From the NCBI GenBank assembly GCA_021781415.1, contig JAJXWW010000183.1, positions 1 to 60,835 on the forward strand: a DNA stretch of 60,835 nucleotides, in the 5' to 3' direction. The translations under genes were made by a program, and so were the position numbers. This stretch comes from Planctomycetota bacterium. Lineage in GTDB: Bacteria > Planctomycetota > Planctomycetia > Gemmatales > Gemmataceae. The notes under the pieces were generated by a model. The model made no database searches. It worked only from the letters and a program-made list of their open reading frames with translations, and had not been told where the DNA came from. Each line of letters starts with the position of its first letter. Position 1 is the stretch's first letter. Below are positions 9,429 to 19,462 of this stretch, piece after piece.

Positions 9429-10779
9429 AGTCGTGTTGTCGAACCTTCGCCGCCGCTGGACCTTGGCATTTGCCGTCTGCGTCGCATGGTCCGGCTGCCA
9501 GCGCGCTCCGGTGGAGTCACCGCCAAGCGCGCGCGAAGAGAAAACCGAGGCGACGCCGGTCGTCGTCAGCCCGAAGCGCGCTTCCATTCATCGTGAAGTC
9601 TCCAATCCCGCCTCCATAGAGGCTTTCGAGGAAACCCCTCTCCAGGCCAAGATCTCCGGTTATGTAAAGGCTGGTTGGAAAGATCGAGGCGACTTTCTCC
9701 ACAAGGGCCAACTGATGGCGGAGTTATGGGTTCCCGAGCGCGAGGTGGACCTGCGGCACAAGGAGGCGCTTTTGCGACAAGCCGAGTCCGAGATCAAACA
9801 AGCGCGGCAGGCAGTTACGGTAGCCACGGCCGCCTACAAAAGTGCCGAAGCCAAGGTTGCCGAATCCGAAGCGAAATTGCAGGCCGGCCAGGCTCGCTAC
9901 AACCGTATGAAATCGCAATACGGCCGCATGTCTCAAATGCATCAAGTGGTCAACAAGGAGAATATCGAGGAAGCGCAGCTCGGCTATCTCACGGCGCGAG
10001 CGAACTTGGCCGAGGCGGAGGCCGCCGTCAAGTTTGCCCAAGCCTTTCAAGTAGAGAGCAAGGCGCGCTGGGATAAGGCCGAGTCGGATTTCAAAGTGGC
10101 CGAGGATCGCCGCGACGTTGCCCGCGAAGAGCGCGACTACGCGCGCGCCATGTTGGAATACGCACGCATCCCCGCTCCCTACGATTGCGTCGTTACCCAA
10201 CGCCACGTCGTCACCGGCGACTTCGTGCAACCCGCGGCGACCGGCCAAAGCAAGCCGTTGTTCGTCGTCCATCGAACCGATCGGATGCGCTTCTTCGTGC
10301 AAATACCGGAAACAGAATCCTCGTGGGTGCAAAAGGGTGTAGCGGCAAATATCCGCGTTCAAGCCCTGGGAGGATGCATCTTGCGCGGACAGGTGGCGAG
10401 GATCGCTTGGTCGGTGGACGGCGGCACGCGCACTATGCGGGCCGAGGTCGATCTCTCCAACGAAGACGGTCGGTTGCGGCCGGGCATGTACGCCTACGTT
10501 ACCTTGAACGCGGAGCTTCCCGATCTGCTCTCCCTCCCACTTTCCGCCGTCGGCAAGGAAGGCGATGTGACGAGCGGCTACCAGACCTATTGTTGCGAAA
10601 TGCGCGACGGCAAACCACACCGTCTACGCATCGAGACAGGCGTCGCCGATGAACGGCGCGTCCACATTTTGAGAAAGCAACTTCACTCTCACAACTCTTC
10701 CGAGACGGCGCGGTGGGGCGAGTTCACGGGATCGGAAACCATTCTCCGCGATTGTCCGCGCGGCTCGATCCCCGACTAA
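9412..10779 (+). CDS. RND periplasmic adaptor (membrane fusion) lipoprotein
   Basis: 455 aa. The N-terminus has a lipobox (VAWSGC, Cys near residue 28), so it is probably a lipoprotein. The order is the first half of a biotinyl-lipoyl domain (ETPLQAKISGYVKAGWKDRGDFLHKGQLMAEL), a long coiled-coil hairpin (about residues 110-235), the second lipoyl half (ARIPAPYDCVVTQRHVVTGDFV), then a beta-barrel domain. This is the HlyD/AcrA layout. It bridges the permease with the TolC-like channel encoded upstream. The start lies inside the permease gene. Confidence 0.9.
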   Translation: MHPLLEVVLSNLRRRWTLAFAVCVAWSGCQRAPVESPPSAREEKTEATPVVVSPKRASIHREVSNPASIEAFEETPLQAKISGYVKAGWKDRGDFLHKGQLMAELWVPEREVDLRHKEALLRQAESEIKQARQAVTVATAAYKSAEAKVAESEAKLQAGQARYNRMKSQYGRMSQMHQVVNKENIEEAQLGYLTARANLAEAEAAVKFAQAFQVESKARWDKAESDFKVAEDRRDVAREERDYARAMLEYARIPAPYDCVVTQRHVVTGDFVQPAATGQSKPLFVVHRTDRMRFFVQIPETESSWVQKGVAANIRVQALGGCILRGQVARIAWSVDGGTRTMRAEVDLSNEDGRLRPGMYAYVTLNAELPDLLSLPLSAVGKEGDVTSGYQTYCCEMRDGKPHRLRIETGVADERRVHILRKQLHSHNSSETARWGEFTGSETILRDCPRGSIPD

Positions 10780-10832
10780 AATGGGCCGATTCTAACGACT
10801 CTTCATAAGTCATCGACTTTATTGGCCCTAAC

Positions 10833-10857
10833 GAGGCGTCTGCTGCGCAGATGCCTC
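10833..10857. terminator. Hairpin after the efflux operon
   Basis: A 10-bp stem (GAGGCGTCTG / CAGATGCCTC, one G-U pair) closes a 5-nt loop. No U-run follows, so intrinsic termination is only possible. Confidence 0.35.
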
Positions 10858-10875
10858 TGGATTCGATCCTCTCCG

Positions 10876-10905
10876 TTGATCTTTCCACTTTATTTTAGAT
10901 AAAAT
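10876..10905 (+). promoter_or_regulatory. Predicted sigma-70-type promoter for the ketosynthase gene
   Basis: TTGATC (10876-10881) and TAAAAT (10900-10905) are separated by 18 nt in an AT-rich island upstream of ATG 10982. Confidence 0.45.
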
Positions 10906-10981
10906 ACACAAGATGGGATGTTTTCCAAGTGGCAAATAGGAACAGTATTTGCTCTCTGGGAAAGATAGGGGAAGTGAGGCC

Positions 10982-12271
10982 ATGCGCAGAGTTGTAGTAA
11001 CCGGAGTCGGAGTGGTTGCTCCGAACGGAATCGGCAAGGATGCGTTCTGGTCGTCGTGTGTCAACGGGCGGAGCGGCGTAGGACCGATTCGCAGTTTCGA
11101 CACGACCTCGTTGCCGGTGCGCGTGGCCGGTGAAGTGCCGGAATTCGACCTGTCCCCCTTCGTGCCGAGTGCCCATCGCAAAAGCCTGAAGATCATGGGG
11201 CGCGGCGCACGTTTCGGGGTGGCCGCGGCGGGATTGGCCGTCAAGGATAGCGGGCTCGATCTCTCGCGCGAAAACTCCGAGCGCGTGGGCGTGGTCATGG
11301 GCGGCGGACTCGTGCCGATGGATTTGCCGGAGATCGCTCCCATCGTGGCGTCGATACTCAACTCGGACGGTCAGTTGAATCTCGATAGTCTCGAACGCGC
11401 TGGACGCGATGCACTGTACCCCCTCTGGATTTTGAAGTATCTGCCCAACATGACGGCAGCGCATATCTCGCTCATTCACGGCGCGCAGGGACCGAACAGC
11501 ACGATCGTCACGGCGTGTGCCGCGGGAACCCAAGCGATCGGCGAGGCGTTTCGTCTCGTTGCCCGCGAAGACGTGGACATCGCCTTGGCCGGAGGCGCGG
11601 ATAGCCGTCTCGATCCGTTGCTGATTCTCGCCTACTCCGCCTTGGGAGCCCTGAGTCCGGCACAGCGTTCGCCCGAAGAAGTGTCGCGCCCCTTCGATGG
11701 CGAACGCGATGGCTTCGTACTAGGCGAAGGTGCGGGCGTTCTCCTGTTGGAAGAGTTGGAACACGCCAAGCGGCGCGGCGCGCTGATCTATGCCGAGGTT
11801 CTCGGTCTGGGCACCAGTTTCGATGCTTACGCCGTCACCAAGCCGGACCCCGAAGCGCGCGGTGCCTCCCGCGCCATTCGCTGGGCGCTGCGCGAAGCCC
11901 ACACCGATGCGAGCGACATCGACTACATCAACGCCCACGGAACCAGCACCCGCCTCAACGACCTCATGGAAACGGTAGCCGTCAAGCGCGTGTTTGGTCC
12001 GCGCGCCCGGAATCTACCGTTGTCGTCGATCAAGTCGATGGTGGGCCATCTCATCGGGGCATCCGGATCGGTCGAGGCGGCGGCGCTGGCGTTGACGCTG
12101 CACGATGGCGTGTTGCCACCCACCATCAATCAGACGCACCCCGACCCCAGCTGCGATCTCGATTATGTACCCAACTGCGCGCGAGAAATGCCGGTGGAGA
12201 CGGCTCTCTCAACCAGCTTCGGCTTCGGCGGCCAAAACGCCGCTCTGGTCATGCGCCGCTATGCGGGATGA
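10982..12271 (+). CDS. fabF: Beta-ketoacyl-ACP synthase II-like ketosynthase
   Basis: 429 aa from ATG 10982, where the protein begins MRRVVVTGVGVVAPNG, the standard KAS II N-terminus. A further in-frame upstream start at 10949 would add 11 unrelated residues. The nucleophilic Cys is in TACAAG (about residue 179). The first catalytic His is in NAHGTSTRLND and the second in SMVGHLIGASGS. The Gly-rich end FGFGGQNAALVMRR is also typical. It would condense malonyl-ACP with acyl-ACP in fatty acid or related synthesis. No ACP or ketoreductase gene is adjacent, so it may be an additional copy with a specialised role rather than the housekeeping FabF. Confidence 0.88.
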   Translation: MRRVVVTGVGVVAPNGIGKDAFWSSCVNGRSGVGPIRSFDTTSLPVRVAGEVPEFDLSPFVPSAHRKSLKIMGRGARFGVAAAGLAVKDSGLDLSRENSERVGVVMGGGLVPMDLPEIAPIVASILNSDGQLNLDSLERAGRDALYPLWILKYLPNMTAAHISLIHGAQGPNSTIVTACAAGTQAIGEAFRLVAREDVDIALAGGADSRLDPLLILAYSALGALSPAQRSPEEVSRPFDGERDGFVLGEGAGVLLLEELEHAKRRGALIYAEVLGLGTSFDAYAVTKPDPEARGASRAIRWALREAHTDASDIDYINAHGTSTRLNDLMETVAVKRVFGPRARNLPLSSIKSMVGHLIGASGSVEAAALALTLHDGVLPPTINQTHPDPSCDLDYVPNCAREMPVETALSTSFGFGGQNAALVMRRYAG

Positions 12272-12422
12272 GGATTTTGATCGCAAAACATGGAGTACAA
12301 TTTAACGATGCTTCGTAGAAGCGTTGTGGCAAACGTCTCTGTCCGCGATGCCTTTCTGAAAACATCATCTTGAGCAAATAATGGCTTCGGGACTCCATAA
12401 CTCCGCAAATCGCCTACTCACC

Positions 12423-12451
12423 TTGACTCTGCTATCCGCAAAGATTAGAGT
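12423..12451 (+). promoter_or_regulatory. Predicted promoter upstream of HEAT-repeat gene
   Basis: TTGACT and TAGAGT with a 17-nt spacer lie 114 nt before ATG 12565, in an otherwise featureless 293-bp gap. Confidence 0.4.
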
Positions 12452-12564
12452 GTCTTAATTCCGTTTGTGGATCGCCTAACTTATCTCTCTCGCCCAAGCT
12501 GAGAAGCCGCAGTCTCGTCCCTCTGTCCGTCGTCCGTGCTTCCAGTAGTGGAGGGTCGCTCATC

Positions 12565-15500
12565 ATGCCTCACGGTGTCACCTGTCCTGGATGCAAGCAA
12601 GCTCTGGCTCTCGGCACCATTCTCATCGGACAAAAACTTCGCTGTCCGCGCTGTGGTATCGTCTTTCAAATCGGATCGCCGTCGAAGCCAGCCGCAACGA
12701 CAGGCGCGTCTCCGTTGCCGAATTATTTGAAGTCACCCTCCCCGCCCAAGTCGGAATCCGCCGACATCAAGCCCAAGCCCTTGCCGGGGCCAGTGAGCCC
12801 CAAGATGCCTTCGGAATCTCAACCGGCGCAACCGAGGACGAAATCCGTCCCCACCCGCGCAAAGGCGGCGAGCCCAGCCAAAGCGACTTCTGCTCGAAAA
12901 CGGCGATCCATCGTCAAACCGCTGCTCTTTCTGTTATTGCTCGCGGTATTTGGCACTGGTGTTGGAGCTTATTTTTGGTGGCGACCCAATTGGTTCGGCA
13001 CTCCGGACGATCTGTTCTTTTTGCCCGATGGGTGTCAGGTGACGGCTGCTGTCAATGTGCCGGCTTGCTTGGCCAGTAAAGCGCATCAACGGCTCAAGAA
13101 GCGAGGTTTAGGTTTGGGGGCGGGCGAGGATGAAGCGTTTCGCCGTTTCGCCGGCATACTCCTCTCGGAGGTAACGTCGATGACCTTCGGCGGCCGGTTT
13201 GACGAGGATCCGGAATGGACTGTCGTCCTCCATACCGCGCGGCTGGTCACGCCGAGCGATTTGCAGGCGGAAGGCGCTTCGGATCTCAAGGAAGCTCGTT
13301 TCGGGAAGTTTACGGTGTACGACCGAGGCGAAGTGGCGTTTTATCTCCCCAATCGAAATACCCTCGTCATCGGCAAATCGGACTCGCTGAGGCGCGTGCT
13401 GTTGCGGAATAAAAGACCGGCTTTGGCGACGGGACTGGACTCCCTACGCGGTGGGAGTGGCGACAAAGCCCTTATTCTTGCCTTCGATGCCAAGGCGATT
13501 CCGCGCCAACTGAACCGTCTAGGGGATGCCGATCTTACTGCTCTTACGGCGGCGGCGCGTCAAGCGGACACCGTCGTACTTGAATCGACTGCGGACCCGC
13601 TCGACTTGCGCATTACGTTCGGCTGTTCGGATGCTCCGTCGGCACTAGACGCGCAGAAACAACTCCTGAAAGCTCTCGAACAAATCGGGCGGACGCCCGA
13701 CTTGCCGCCCGCTGTCGCGGAACTCAGGAAAGCACTGCAATGGACTACCGAGGACAATCGGGCGATTGCGCAGTTTTGGTTGCCCTTGGGCTTGCTGCGC
13801 GAACTGCTCTTGACGTTCAAACAGCAGAGACCGGAATACTGGATCGCTGCCTTGCGAGACGAAGATGCGCGACAGCGAACCGAAGCAAGGCGTTGGTTAT
13901 TGGCACGAGCGGAACAGGCGCTGCCGCTACTGGTAAGCGATTTGCGCGACCGCACCGCTGCGAATGTGCGTCGAATCGCCGCCGAGATGCTCGGCGATAT
14001 CGGTGAGAAGGCATCCGAAGCCGCGCCGGCGCTTGCGGCCCACATTGGCGATCCAGATCCCGCAGTACGCCACGCGGTGGTTGTGGCCTTGGGAAAAATC
14101 GGCCCCAAGGTGCGCAACGCCGCTTTTACCGCCCTGCTTCCGGCTTTGGTCGACACGGAGCCCGATGTGGTCCAAGCCGCTCAGACGGCATTGGAGCACA
14201 TCGGTTCCCCTCGAGGTCTGGAACGGAATGTTCTCGTAACGACTCTTCAGAATGCCCAGCTGGGCGTCAAACCACGCCTCTACCTTCTGGATGCACTAGC
14301 CGGAATGGAACTGGAGAACGAGGTTTTGGTGTCGATTCTCGCGGAAACGTTGCAAGATCGGGCGGCAGAACTGCGGCGACAAGCCGCGTTTCAATTGGGC
14401 AAACAGGGAGACAAGCTGCGTCCGTCAATCTTGCCCGCCTTGCTGTCCGCACTCAAGGATTCGGAGCCGACTGTACGAAGTACGGTTATCGCGAGTCTCG
14501 ATGCGTTGGGAAAATTCCCTCCCGAGGAGGCATCCTCGCTGATTGAGTTGTACAAGGACGGGAACACTCCAGAGGACAGTCGGGCGGCGCTCGTTCGTTG
14601 GTTGGCCGCAATGGGACCAGAGGCGAAAAATGCCGTGTTCCCAATTCTGTTGGATGCCCGTAGTCGAACCGATCCGCAGGTGCGCAAGGCTGCCACCGAG
14701 GCACTGGCAAGATTGGGAACGGCAACCACGGTGGATGTTGGACACTTGGCGGCAACTTTGAAGAAACCCTCGACGACTCTCGACAATCGTCTTCATGCCG
14801 TGCGTTTGCTCGGCGAAGCTGGTCCCCGCGCACGCCAGACGTGCCTCCTCTTGGTGGATCTTCTCAACGACAAATCGCCGGAACTGCGCGGCGCTGCCTT
14901 GGCCGCACTGGAGCGCATCGGCCCTCCCGACGAAAAAGAGATGAGATTGGTCCTACTTTCGATCTCTCATCCTATGGCTTCGAAGGAGGTTCGCCGTTAC
15001 ATTGCCGCCCTTCTCGCCGACGGCAAGGTCGAGCCATCGCAGGCCACGCCACTGCTCCTGAACACTTTGGCCGACGAAGATCCCCTCGTGCGCCGGGCAG
15101 CAGCCCGTTCGTTGGTCAAGCTCCACTCGCAATCGCACGAGATAGTGCAGGCGTATGATGCCGCGCTGGATGATACGGATGCGGAAGTGCGCTTGCAGGT
15201 GACGACCGCCTTAACCGAACTGCCGCCGGGTGTCTGCCCAATCACCTCCTTGGTCAAGGCATTCGCGGACGAGAGCGATCCGGTATCGCGCAAGGCGGCC
15301 GAGGGGCTGGCTCGAAAAGGGAAACCCGTCAAGGACGATTTGCCAACGCTGGCGACTGCCTTACGACACAAAAAAGCGCGCGTTCGCAGCTACGCCGCAA
15401 ACGCTCTGTCCGAACTCGGGGCGGATGCTGCAGGGGCGCTCACGGCGCTGACCGAAGCGGTCAAGGATACCGATGTTGGCGTTCGCTTTCTAGCGTTGAC

Positions 15501-16014
15501 CGCCTTGCGCGCCGTCGGCGCGAAAGCCGAAAGTGCCGTGCCCGAAGTGGCAAAGCTGCTGAAAGACGAGAGCGCCCTCGTTCGTCTGCACGCGGCCTTC
15601 CTTTTACTGCGCTTCCACATAGAGGCGAAGAACGCGTTTCCTTTCGTCTTCGAGGCGGCGATCGACAAAGACAACACCGAGCAGCGATTGGCTCTGGAAC
15701 TATTGGACGAGATCGGTCCTTGGGCGATGGACACGGCTCCCTATCTATTCGATGCGTTGTGTAAGGAGGAGACAAGAACCACCGCTGGGCCGCTGTTGGC
15801 AAAGATCGGCAAAACCTCAGTGCCTCGGTTGCGAACCTTCCTCACGCATCGGGATGCCTCAGTGCGTTATGAGGCGGTCAAGACGTTGGGGCAAATCGGG
15901 CGGGATGCTTTCGGCGCTCTTCAGGAAGTGAACAAAATGGCCCGCACCGAATCCAACGAAGAGGCGCGCGCGGCGGCGAAAAAGGCATCGCAACAGATAC
16001 AGAAACGGGATTAA
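12565..16014 (+). CDS. Zinc-ribbon, single-TM, HEAT-repeat protein
   Basis: 1149 aa. Residues 7-35 form a zinc ribbon with two CxxC pairs (CPGC and CPRC). A Pro/Lys-rich linker and one transmembrane segment (KPLLFLLLLAVFGTGVGAYFWW, about residues 115-137) follow. A region of about 300 residues with no recognised domain comes next, then a long series of HEAT/PBS-lyase repeats from about residue 430 to the end, with units such as DPDPAVRHAVVVALGKIGPK. The GGAGGG before ATG 12565 supports this start. The layout suggests a membrane-anchored scaffold with a cytoplasmic zinc ribbon and extracytoplasmic HEAT solenoid (inference). It is followed by a second HEAT protein, and the ribbon-TM head is shared with the gene at 17415. 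Confidence 0.85.
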   Translation: MPHGVTCPGCKQALALGTILIGQKLRCPRCGIVFQIGSPSKPAATTGASPLPNYLKSPSPPKSESADIKPKPLPGPVSPKMPSESQPAQPRTKSVPTRAKAASPAKATSARKRRSIVKPLLFLLLLAVFGTGVGAYFWWRPNWFGTPDDLFFLPDGCQVTAAVNVPACLASKAHQRLKKRGLGLGAGEDEAFRRFAGILLSEVTSMTFGGRFDEDPEWTVVLHTARLVTPSDLQAEGASDLKEARFGKFTVYDRGEVAFYLPNRNTLVIGKSDSLRRVLLRNKRPALATGLDSLRGGSGDKALILAFDAKAIPRQLNRLGDADLTALTAAARQADTVVLESTADPLDLRITFGCSDAPSALDAQKQLLKALEQIGRTPDLPPAVAELRKALQWTTEDNRAIAQFWLPLGLLRELLLTFKQQRPEYWIAALRDEDARQRTEARRWLLARAEQALPLLVSDLRDRTAANVRRIAAEMLGDIGEKASEAAPALAAHIGDPDPAVRHAVVVALGKIGPKVRNAAFTALLPALVDTEPDVVQAAQTALEHIGSPRGLERNVLVTTLQNAQLGVKPRLYLLDALAGMELENEVLVSILAETLQDRAAELRRQAAFQLGKQGDKLRPSILPALLSALKDSEPTVRSTVIASLDALGKFPPEEASSLIELYKDGNTPEDSRAALVRWLAAMGPEAKNAVFPILLDARSRTDPQVRKAATEALARLGTATTVDVGHLAATLKKPSTTLDNRLHAVRLLGEAGPRARQTCLLLVDLLNDKSPELRGAALAALERIGPPDEKEMRLVLLSISHPMASKEVRRYIAALLADGKVEPSQATPLLLNTLADEDPLVRRAAARSLVKLHSQSHEIVQAYDAALDDTDAEVRLQVTTALTELPPGVCPITSLVKAFADESDPVSRKAAEGLARKGKPVKDDLPTLATALRHKKARVRSYAANALSELGADAAGALTALTEAVKDTDVGVRFLALTALRAVGAKAESAVPEVAKLLKDESALVRLHAAFLLLRFHIEAKNAFPFVFEAAIDKDNTEQRLALELLDEIGPWAMDTAPYLFDALCKEETRTTAGPLLAKIGKTSVPRLRTFLTHRDASVRYEAVKTLGQIGRDAFGALQEVNKMARTESNEEARAAAKKASQQIQKRD

Positions 16015-16072
16015 TCCTAGACACCGGCGACGGCTATCCTGCAAGCCGCGCACATCCAACGGAGAAGACACG

Positions 16073-17332
16073 ATGACGATCTGGTTTTGCAAACGCGGTA
16101 TGGGTTCCATTGTTGTCCTCATGCTCTTAAACGCCTTGACCTCGGCACAGACAACGGATGAGGTTTCCAAACTCGTCGACACCATTAAGGACCCAGATAA
16201 AGCGAAACAAACGCGGCTGGAGGCCATCGACCGACTCGGTTCTTTGGGCGCGGAAGCAAAGAGAGCCGTACCGTTGCTGACCGCATGTCTCCGCTCTCCA
16301 GCTATGCGGGTGAATGCCGTCGTCGCTTTGGGTAAAATCGGACAGGATGCCAAGCCTGCGATGCCGCAGTTAATCGAGCTTCTCCTTGCGGATGTGTTCG
16401 TAGAGAGTCAAAATTCTTTTCCCGGATTTCGACAAATAGATCGGGAGTTACTAAGCCTGCGTCCGACCATCATTCAGACGATGACGAAGATCGGTGTAGA
16501 ACCGAAAACATGCGTGCCTGCACTGGCGAAGATCATCGCTCAGGACGACCCACAACTTCAAGGCTATCCAGGTTTCCAACAAGGCTGTCTCGCGGCGGTG
16601 ATGGCGATCGAGCCTCTGGGACCGAAGGCGAAAGAGGCCGTACCCGCACTGATTCAATTGTTGGACAACACAGCGGCATGGCAATGGAATCCTCGTGGAC
16701 CGCGCGAGGCGATGGTGGCTCTGGCCAAGATCGGGCCGGATGCCAAACCGGCGTTGCCTTCTCTCCGCAAACGTCTGAATCACGATAATCCCGCTATCTC
16801 TAAACTGGCGGAAGAATCCATCGAGAAGATCGCGCGAGCCGTGGCCGCCAAACCGCCTTCCGACGATACTCCGAGCGATCCCAAGCTACCGCGCGATGCG
16901 AAAAAGCCGCCGACAGAACGCATCAAAGTTGAGGAGAAGGTCAACGACGAGCTTGGCAAGTTCATTGACGCTCTCGGCGATGGGAAAGTGGAAGCGCGCG
17001 ATGCAGCCATTGACGCCCTCACCAAAATGGGCGAGAAGGCGGTTCCGACTCTCGAGAAAGCCATCTCGTCCACCGATGCCGACGTGCGCAAAAATGCCTT
17101 GGCTTGCTTGTGCAAGATGGGCAAAATCGGACGCGCCGCCGCTCCCACCTGTATTGCGGCGCTGAAAGATCCCTCGGCGGAAGTACGCCGCAACGCGGCT
17201 TATGCCCTGGGACGCATGGCTGCCGATTCACGCGAAGCCGTGGCGGCTCTGACCTACGCACTAAAAGACAAGGATCGCGAAGTTCGTCTCCTCGCTGCCT
17301 TCGCTTTGGAGAAAGCCCAGGAACGCAAATAG
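16073..17332 (+). CDS. Exported HEAT-repeat protein
   Basis: 419 aa. The N-terminal hydrophobic segment (GSIVVLMLLNALTSAQ) looks like a signal peptide. Two blocks of HEAT repeats (about residues 30-270 and 300-418) are separated by a Lys/Pro-rich linker (PSDPKLPRDAKKPPTER). Typical units are EAKRAVPLLTACL and DADVRKNALACLCKMGK. It is probably co-transcribed with the larger HEAT protein 58 nt upstream. No enzymatic domain is visible, so it is probably a periplasmic scaffold. Confidence 0.82.
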   Translation: MTIWFCKRGMGSIVVLMLLNALTSAQTTDEVSKLVDTIKDPDKAKQTRLEAIDRLGSLGAEAKRAVPLLTACLRSPAMRVNAVVALGKIGQDAKPAMPQLIELLLADVFVESQNSFPGFRQIDRELLSLRPTIIQTMTKIGVEPKTCVPALAKIIAQDDPQLQGYPGFQQGCLAAVMAIEPLGPKAKEAVPALIQLLDNTAAWQWNPRGPREAMVALAKIGPDAKPALPSLRKRLNHDNPAISKLAEESIEKIARAVAAKPPSDDTPSDPKLPRDAKKPPTERIKVEEKVNDELGKFIDALGDGKVEARDAAIDALTKMGEKAVPTLEKAISSTDADVRKNALACLCKMGKIGRAAAPTCIAALKDPSAEVRRNAAYALGRMAADSREAVAALTYALKDKDREVRLLAAFALEKAQERK

Positions 17333-17414
17333 GATCGAATTGGCCTTCCCTCTCCTCCCTTGCGGAGGAGAGGAGAATAAAGCCGCGAAACCACTCCGCC
17401 TCCGAGAGATCGCC

Positions 17415-19421
17415 ATGTTCCAGTTTCGTTGTCCGCGCTGTCGATCCATCGTTGTCGCCATCGGCACAGTCGGCGGGGGCAAGATGTCATGCCCAACCTG
17501 CGGACAACGGCTCCAAGTGCCCCGCCAGCACACCCAAACCGTCTTGGCCCAGTTCGTCCCCGGGCTATCGAACTCGGTTTCTTCCAAGGTCGAGTTGCCT
17601 CAGAGGGAACCTACCGTTGCCAAGACGGCTTCGCGTACCTTTCGTCGGGTTCTCGGTTTGGGCGGGATCGCCATTTTCTTGAGTTGTATCCTCGCCGGCG
17701 TTCTGTTGTTGCCGAGACGACATACTTCCTCTCGTCCCCCGCCTCTCCGAAGCAATCCCCCGGATGAAGCCATCGCGCAAACATCGCCAATCCTGCCTCG
17801 ACCGGCGGCGGAATCTCGTTCCGAGTCACCGCATCTCGATCCGACGACCTTGGCCTCAAGAGCGCGTACGATCTTGAAAACGCATTGCTACCGTTGTCAC
17901 GGCGAAAATGGAGCAGCGGAGGGGGGATTCAATTTCATCCTCGATCGCGAGCAACTATTGGCAAAAAAACAGATAAAGGTGGGTGACGCGGAACACTCGA
18001 AACTTTATCGACGGATGCGCGAAAAAGAGATGCCTCCAGTGGACGAAAAACCGCGCCCGAACGCGGAGGAAGTGCAGTTAATCCGTCAATGGATCGACAA
18101 CGACGCTCCGACCGAGCCTCTTGCTCCGCCTCAACGCACCTTCCTTTCCAATAGTGACATTCGGGCCGTAATGATGGCCGACTTGCTTTCGTTACCGGCA
18201 CGCGAACGACGCTTCGTCCGCTATTTCACCCTGACTCATCTGTACAACGCCGGTCTGTCGGACGACGAATTGCAAACGTATCGGCATGCTCTATCCAAGT
18301 TGGTCAATAGTCTCTCTTGGCGAGCGCGGATTGTCGTGCCCAAAGCGGTCGATCCGAAGCGAACCGTTTTCCGGATCGACGTCCGCGATTACAGTTGGAA
18401 CGCCAAGGTATGGGAGCACATTGCGGGCGTCCATCCTTACGGCATCCGATCCGATAGCCCCACCGCGCAAGCGATTGTCGCCGCGACGGCGTGCGAACAA
18501 CCGTTCGTTCGCGGCGATTGGTTCGTGGCCACAGCCGCGCGACCGCCGTTGTATCACGATCTGTTGCAACTGCCCAACAGCGATGTTGAATTGGAAAAGC
18601 AACTCAAGGTAGATGTGGGCGGCGACATCGAACAAGAGAGAGTGGCTCGTGCCGGATTCAACGGCTCCGGCGTGTCGCGTAACAATCGCCTCATCGAGCG
18701 GCACGAATTGGCTTTTGGCGGTGCGTACTGGAAGAGCTACGATTTTGCCGATAATGTCGGTCGTCACAACCTATTTTCGCATCCGCGCGGACCGGGATCG
18801 GCCGACAATACCTTCGAACCGTCCGGCGGCGAGATCCTTTTCCATTTGCCCAACGGTCTGCAAGGTTACATGCTGATCGACGCGCACGGCCAACGCATCG
18901 ACAAGGGGCCGACCGCGATCGTCAGCGATCCTCGCCGTCCCGATCGCGCCGTGGAGAACGGGTTGTCGTGCATGGCCTGCCACACGCGAGGCGTTCTGCC
19001 CAAAACCGACCAGATTCGCAAGCACATCGAGCAGAATCCCGCTGCCTTTTCTGCCGACGAAATGCAACTCCTCAAGGCTCTGTATCCGCCGGAGGACCGT
19101 TTTCGCGCTTTGCAAGAGCAGGACAGCGAGCGCTTTCGAGCTGCCGTGGTTCAGACGGGAAACCGAATCGGTGCCACGGAGCCGATTGTGGCGCTGACCC
19201 TCCAATTCGAAAGCGAATTGGACTTGAAGCGTACCGCTGCCGAGGTCGGCTGTACGCCCGCTTTGTTTCGAGAACAACTGGCGCAGTCGGCAACACTGGC
19301 GCGTTCGCTTGGCGCTCTCAAGATCCCCGGTGGTACGATTCAACGTCAGGTGTTCACCGATGCGTTCGCGGAAATCATCCGTCACTTGGAGACGGGGACA
19401 CCGCAACGGCAACGGGAATGA
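17415..19421 (+). CDS. Zinc-ribbon, single-TM, c-type cytochrome-like protein
   Basis: 668 aa from ATG 17415, where the zinc ribbon starts (MFQFRCPRCRS, then CPTC). One TM helix (GLGGIAIFLSCILAGVLLLP) follows. A planctomycete cytochrome-c-like region has haem motif CYRCH and the downstream element MREKEMPPVDEKPRPNAEEVQLIRQWID. A second CXXCH (CMACH) sits about residue 518. Both haem sites follow the TM segment and are presumably extracytoplasmic. The zinc-ribbon/TM head matches the gene at 12565, suggesting a common membrane-targeting module. Its partners and electron donor are unknown. Confidence 0.82.
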   Translation: MFQFRCPRCRSIVVAIGTVGGGKMSCPTCGQRLQVPRQHTQTVLAQFVPGLSNSVSSKVELPQREPTVAKTASRTFRRVLGLGGIAIFLSCILAGVLLLPRRHTSSRPPPLRSNPPDEAIAQTSPILPRPAAESRSESPHLDPTTLASRARTILKTHCYRCHGENGAAEGGFNFILDREQLLAKKQIKVGDAEHSKLYRRMREKEMPPVDEKPRPNAEEVQLIRQWIDNDAPTEPLAPPQRTFLSNSDIRAVMMADLLSLPARERRFVRYFTLTHLYNAGLSDDELQTYRHALSKLVNSLSWRARIVVPKAVDPKRTVFRIDVRDYSWNAKVWEHIAGVHPYGIRSDSPTAQAIVAATACEQPFVRGDWFVATAARPPLYHDLLQLPNSDVELEKQLKVDVGGDIEQERVARAGFNGSGVSRNNRLIERHELAFGGAYWKSYDFADNVGRHNLFSHPRGPGSADNTFEPSGGEILFHLPNGLQGYMLIDAHGQRIDKGPTAIVSDPRRPDRAVENGLSCMACHTRGVLPKTDQIRKHIEQNPAAFSADEMQLLKALYPPEDRFRALQEQDSERFRAAVVQTGNRIGATEPIVALTLQFESELDLKRTAAEVGCTPALFREQLAQSATLARSLGALKIPGGTIQRQVFTDAFAEIIRHLETGTPQRQRE

Positions 19422-19462
19422 ATGGGATTGCTCCGATCCGAAACACGGCAATACCGTTCGAT

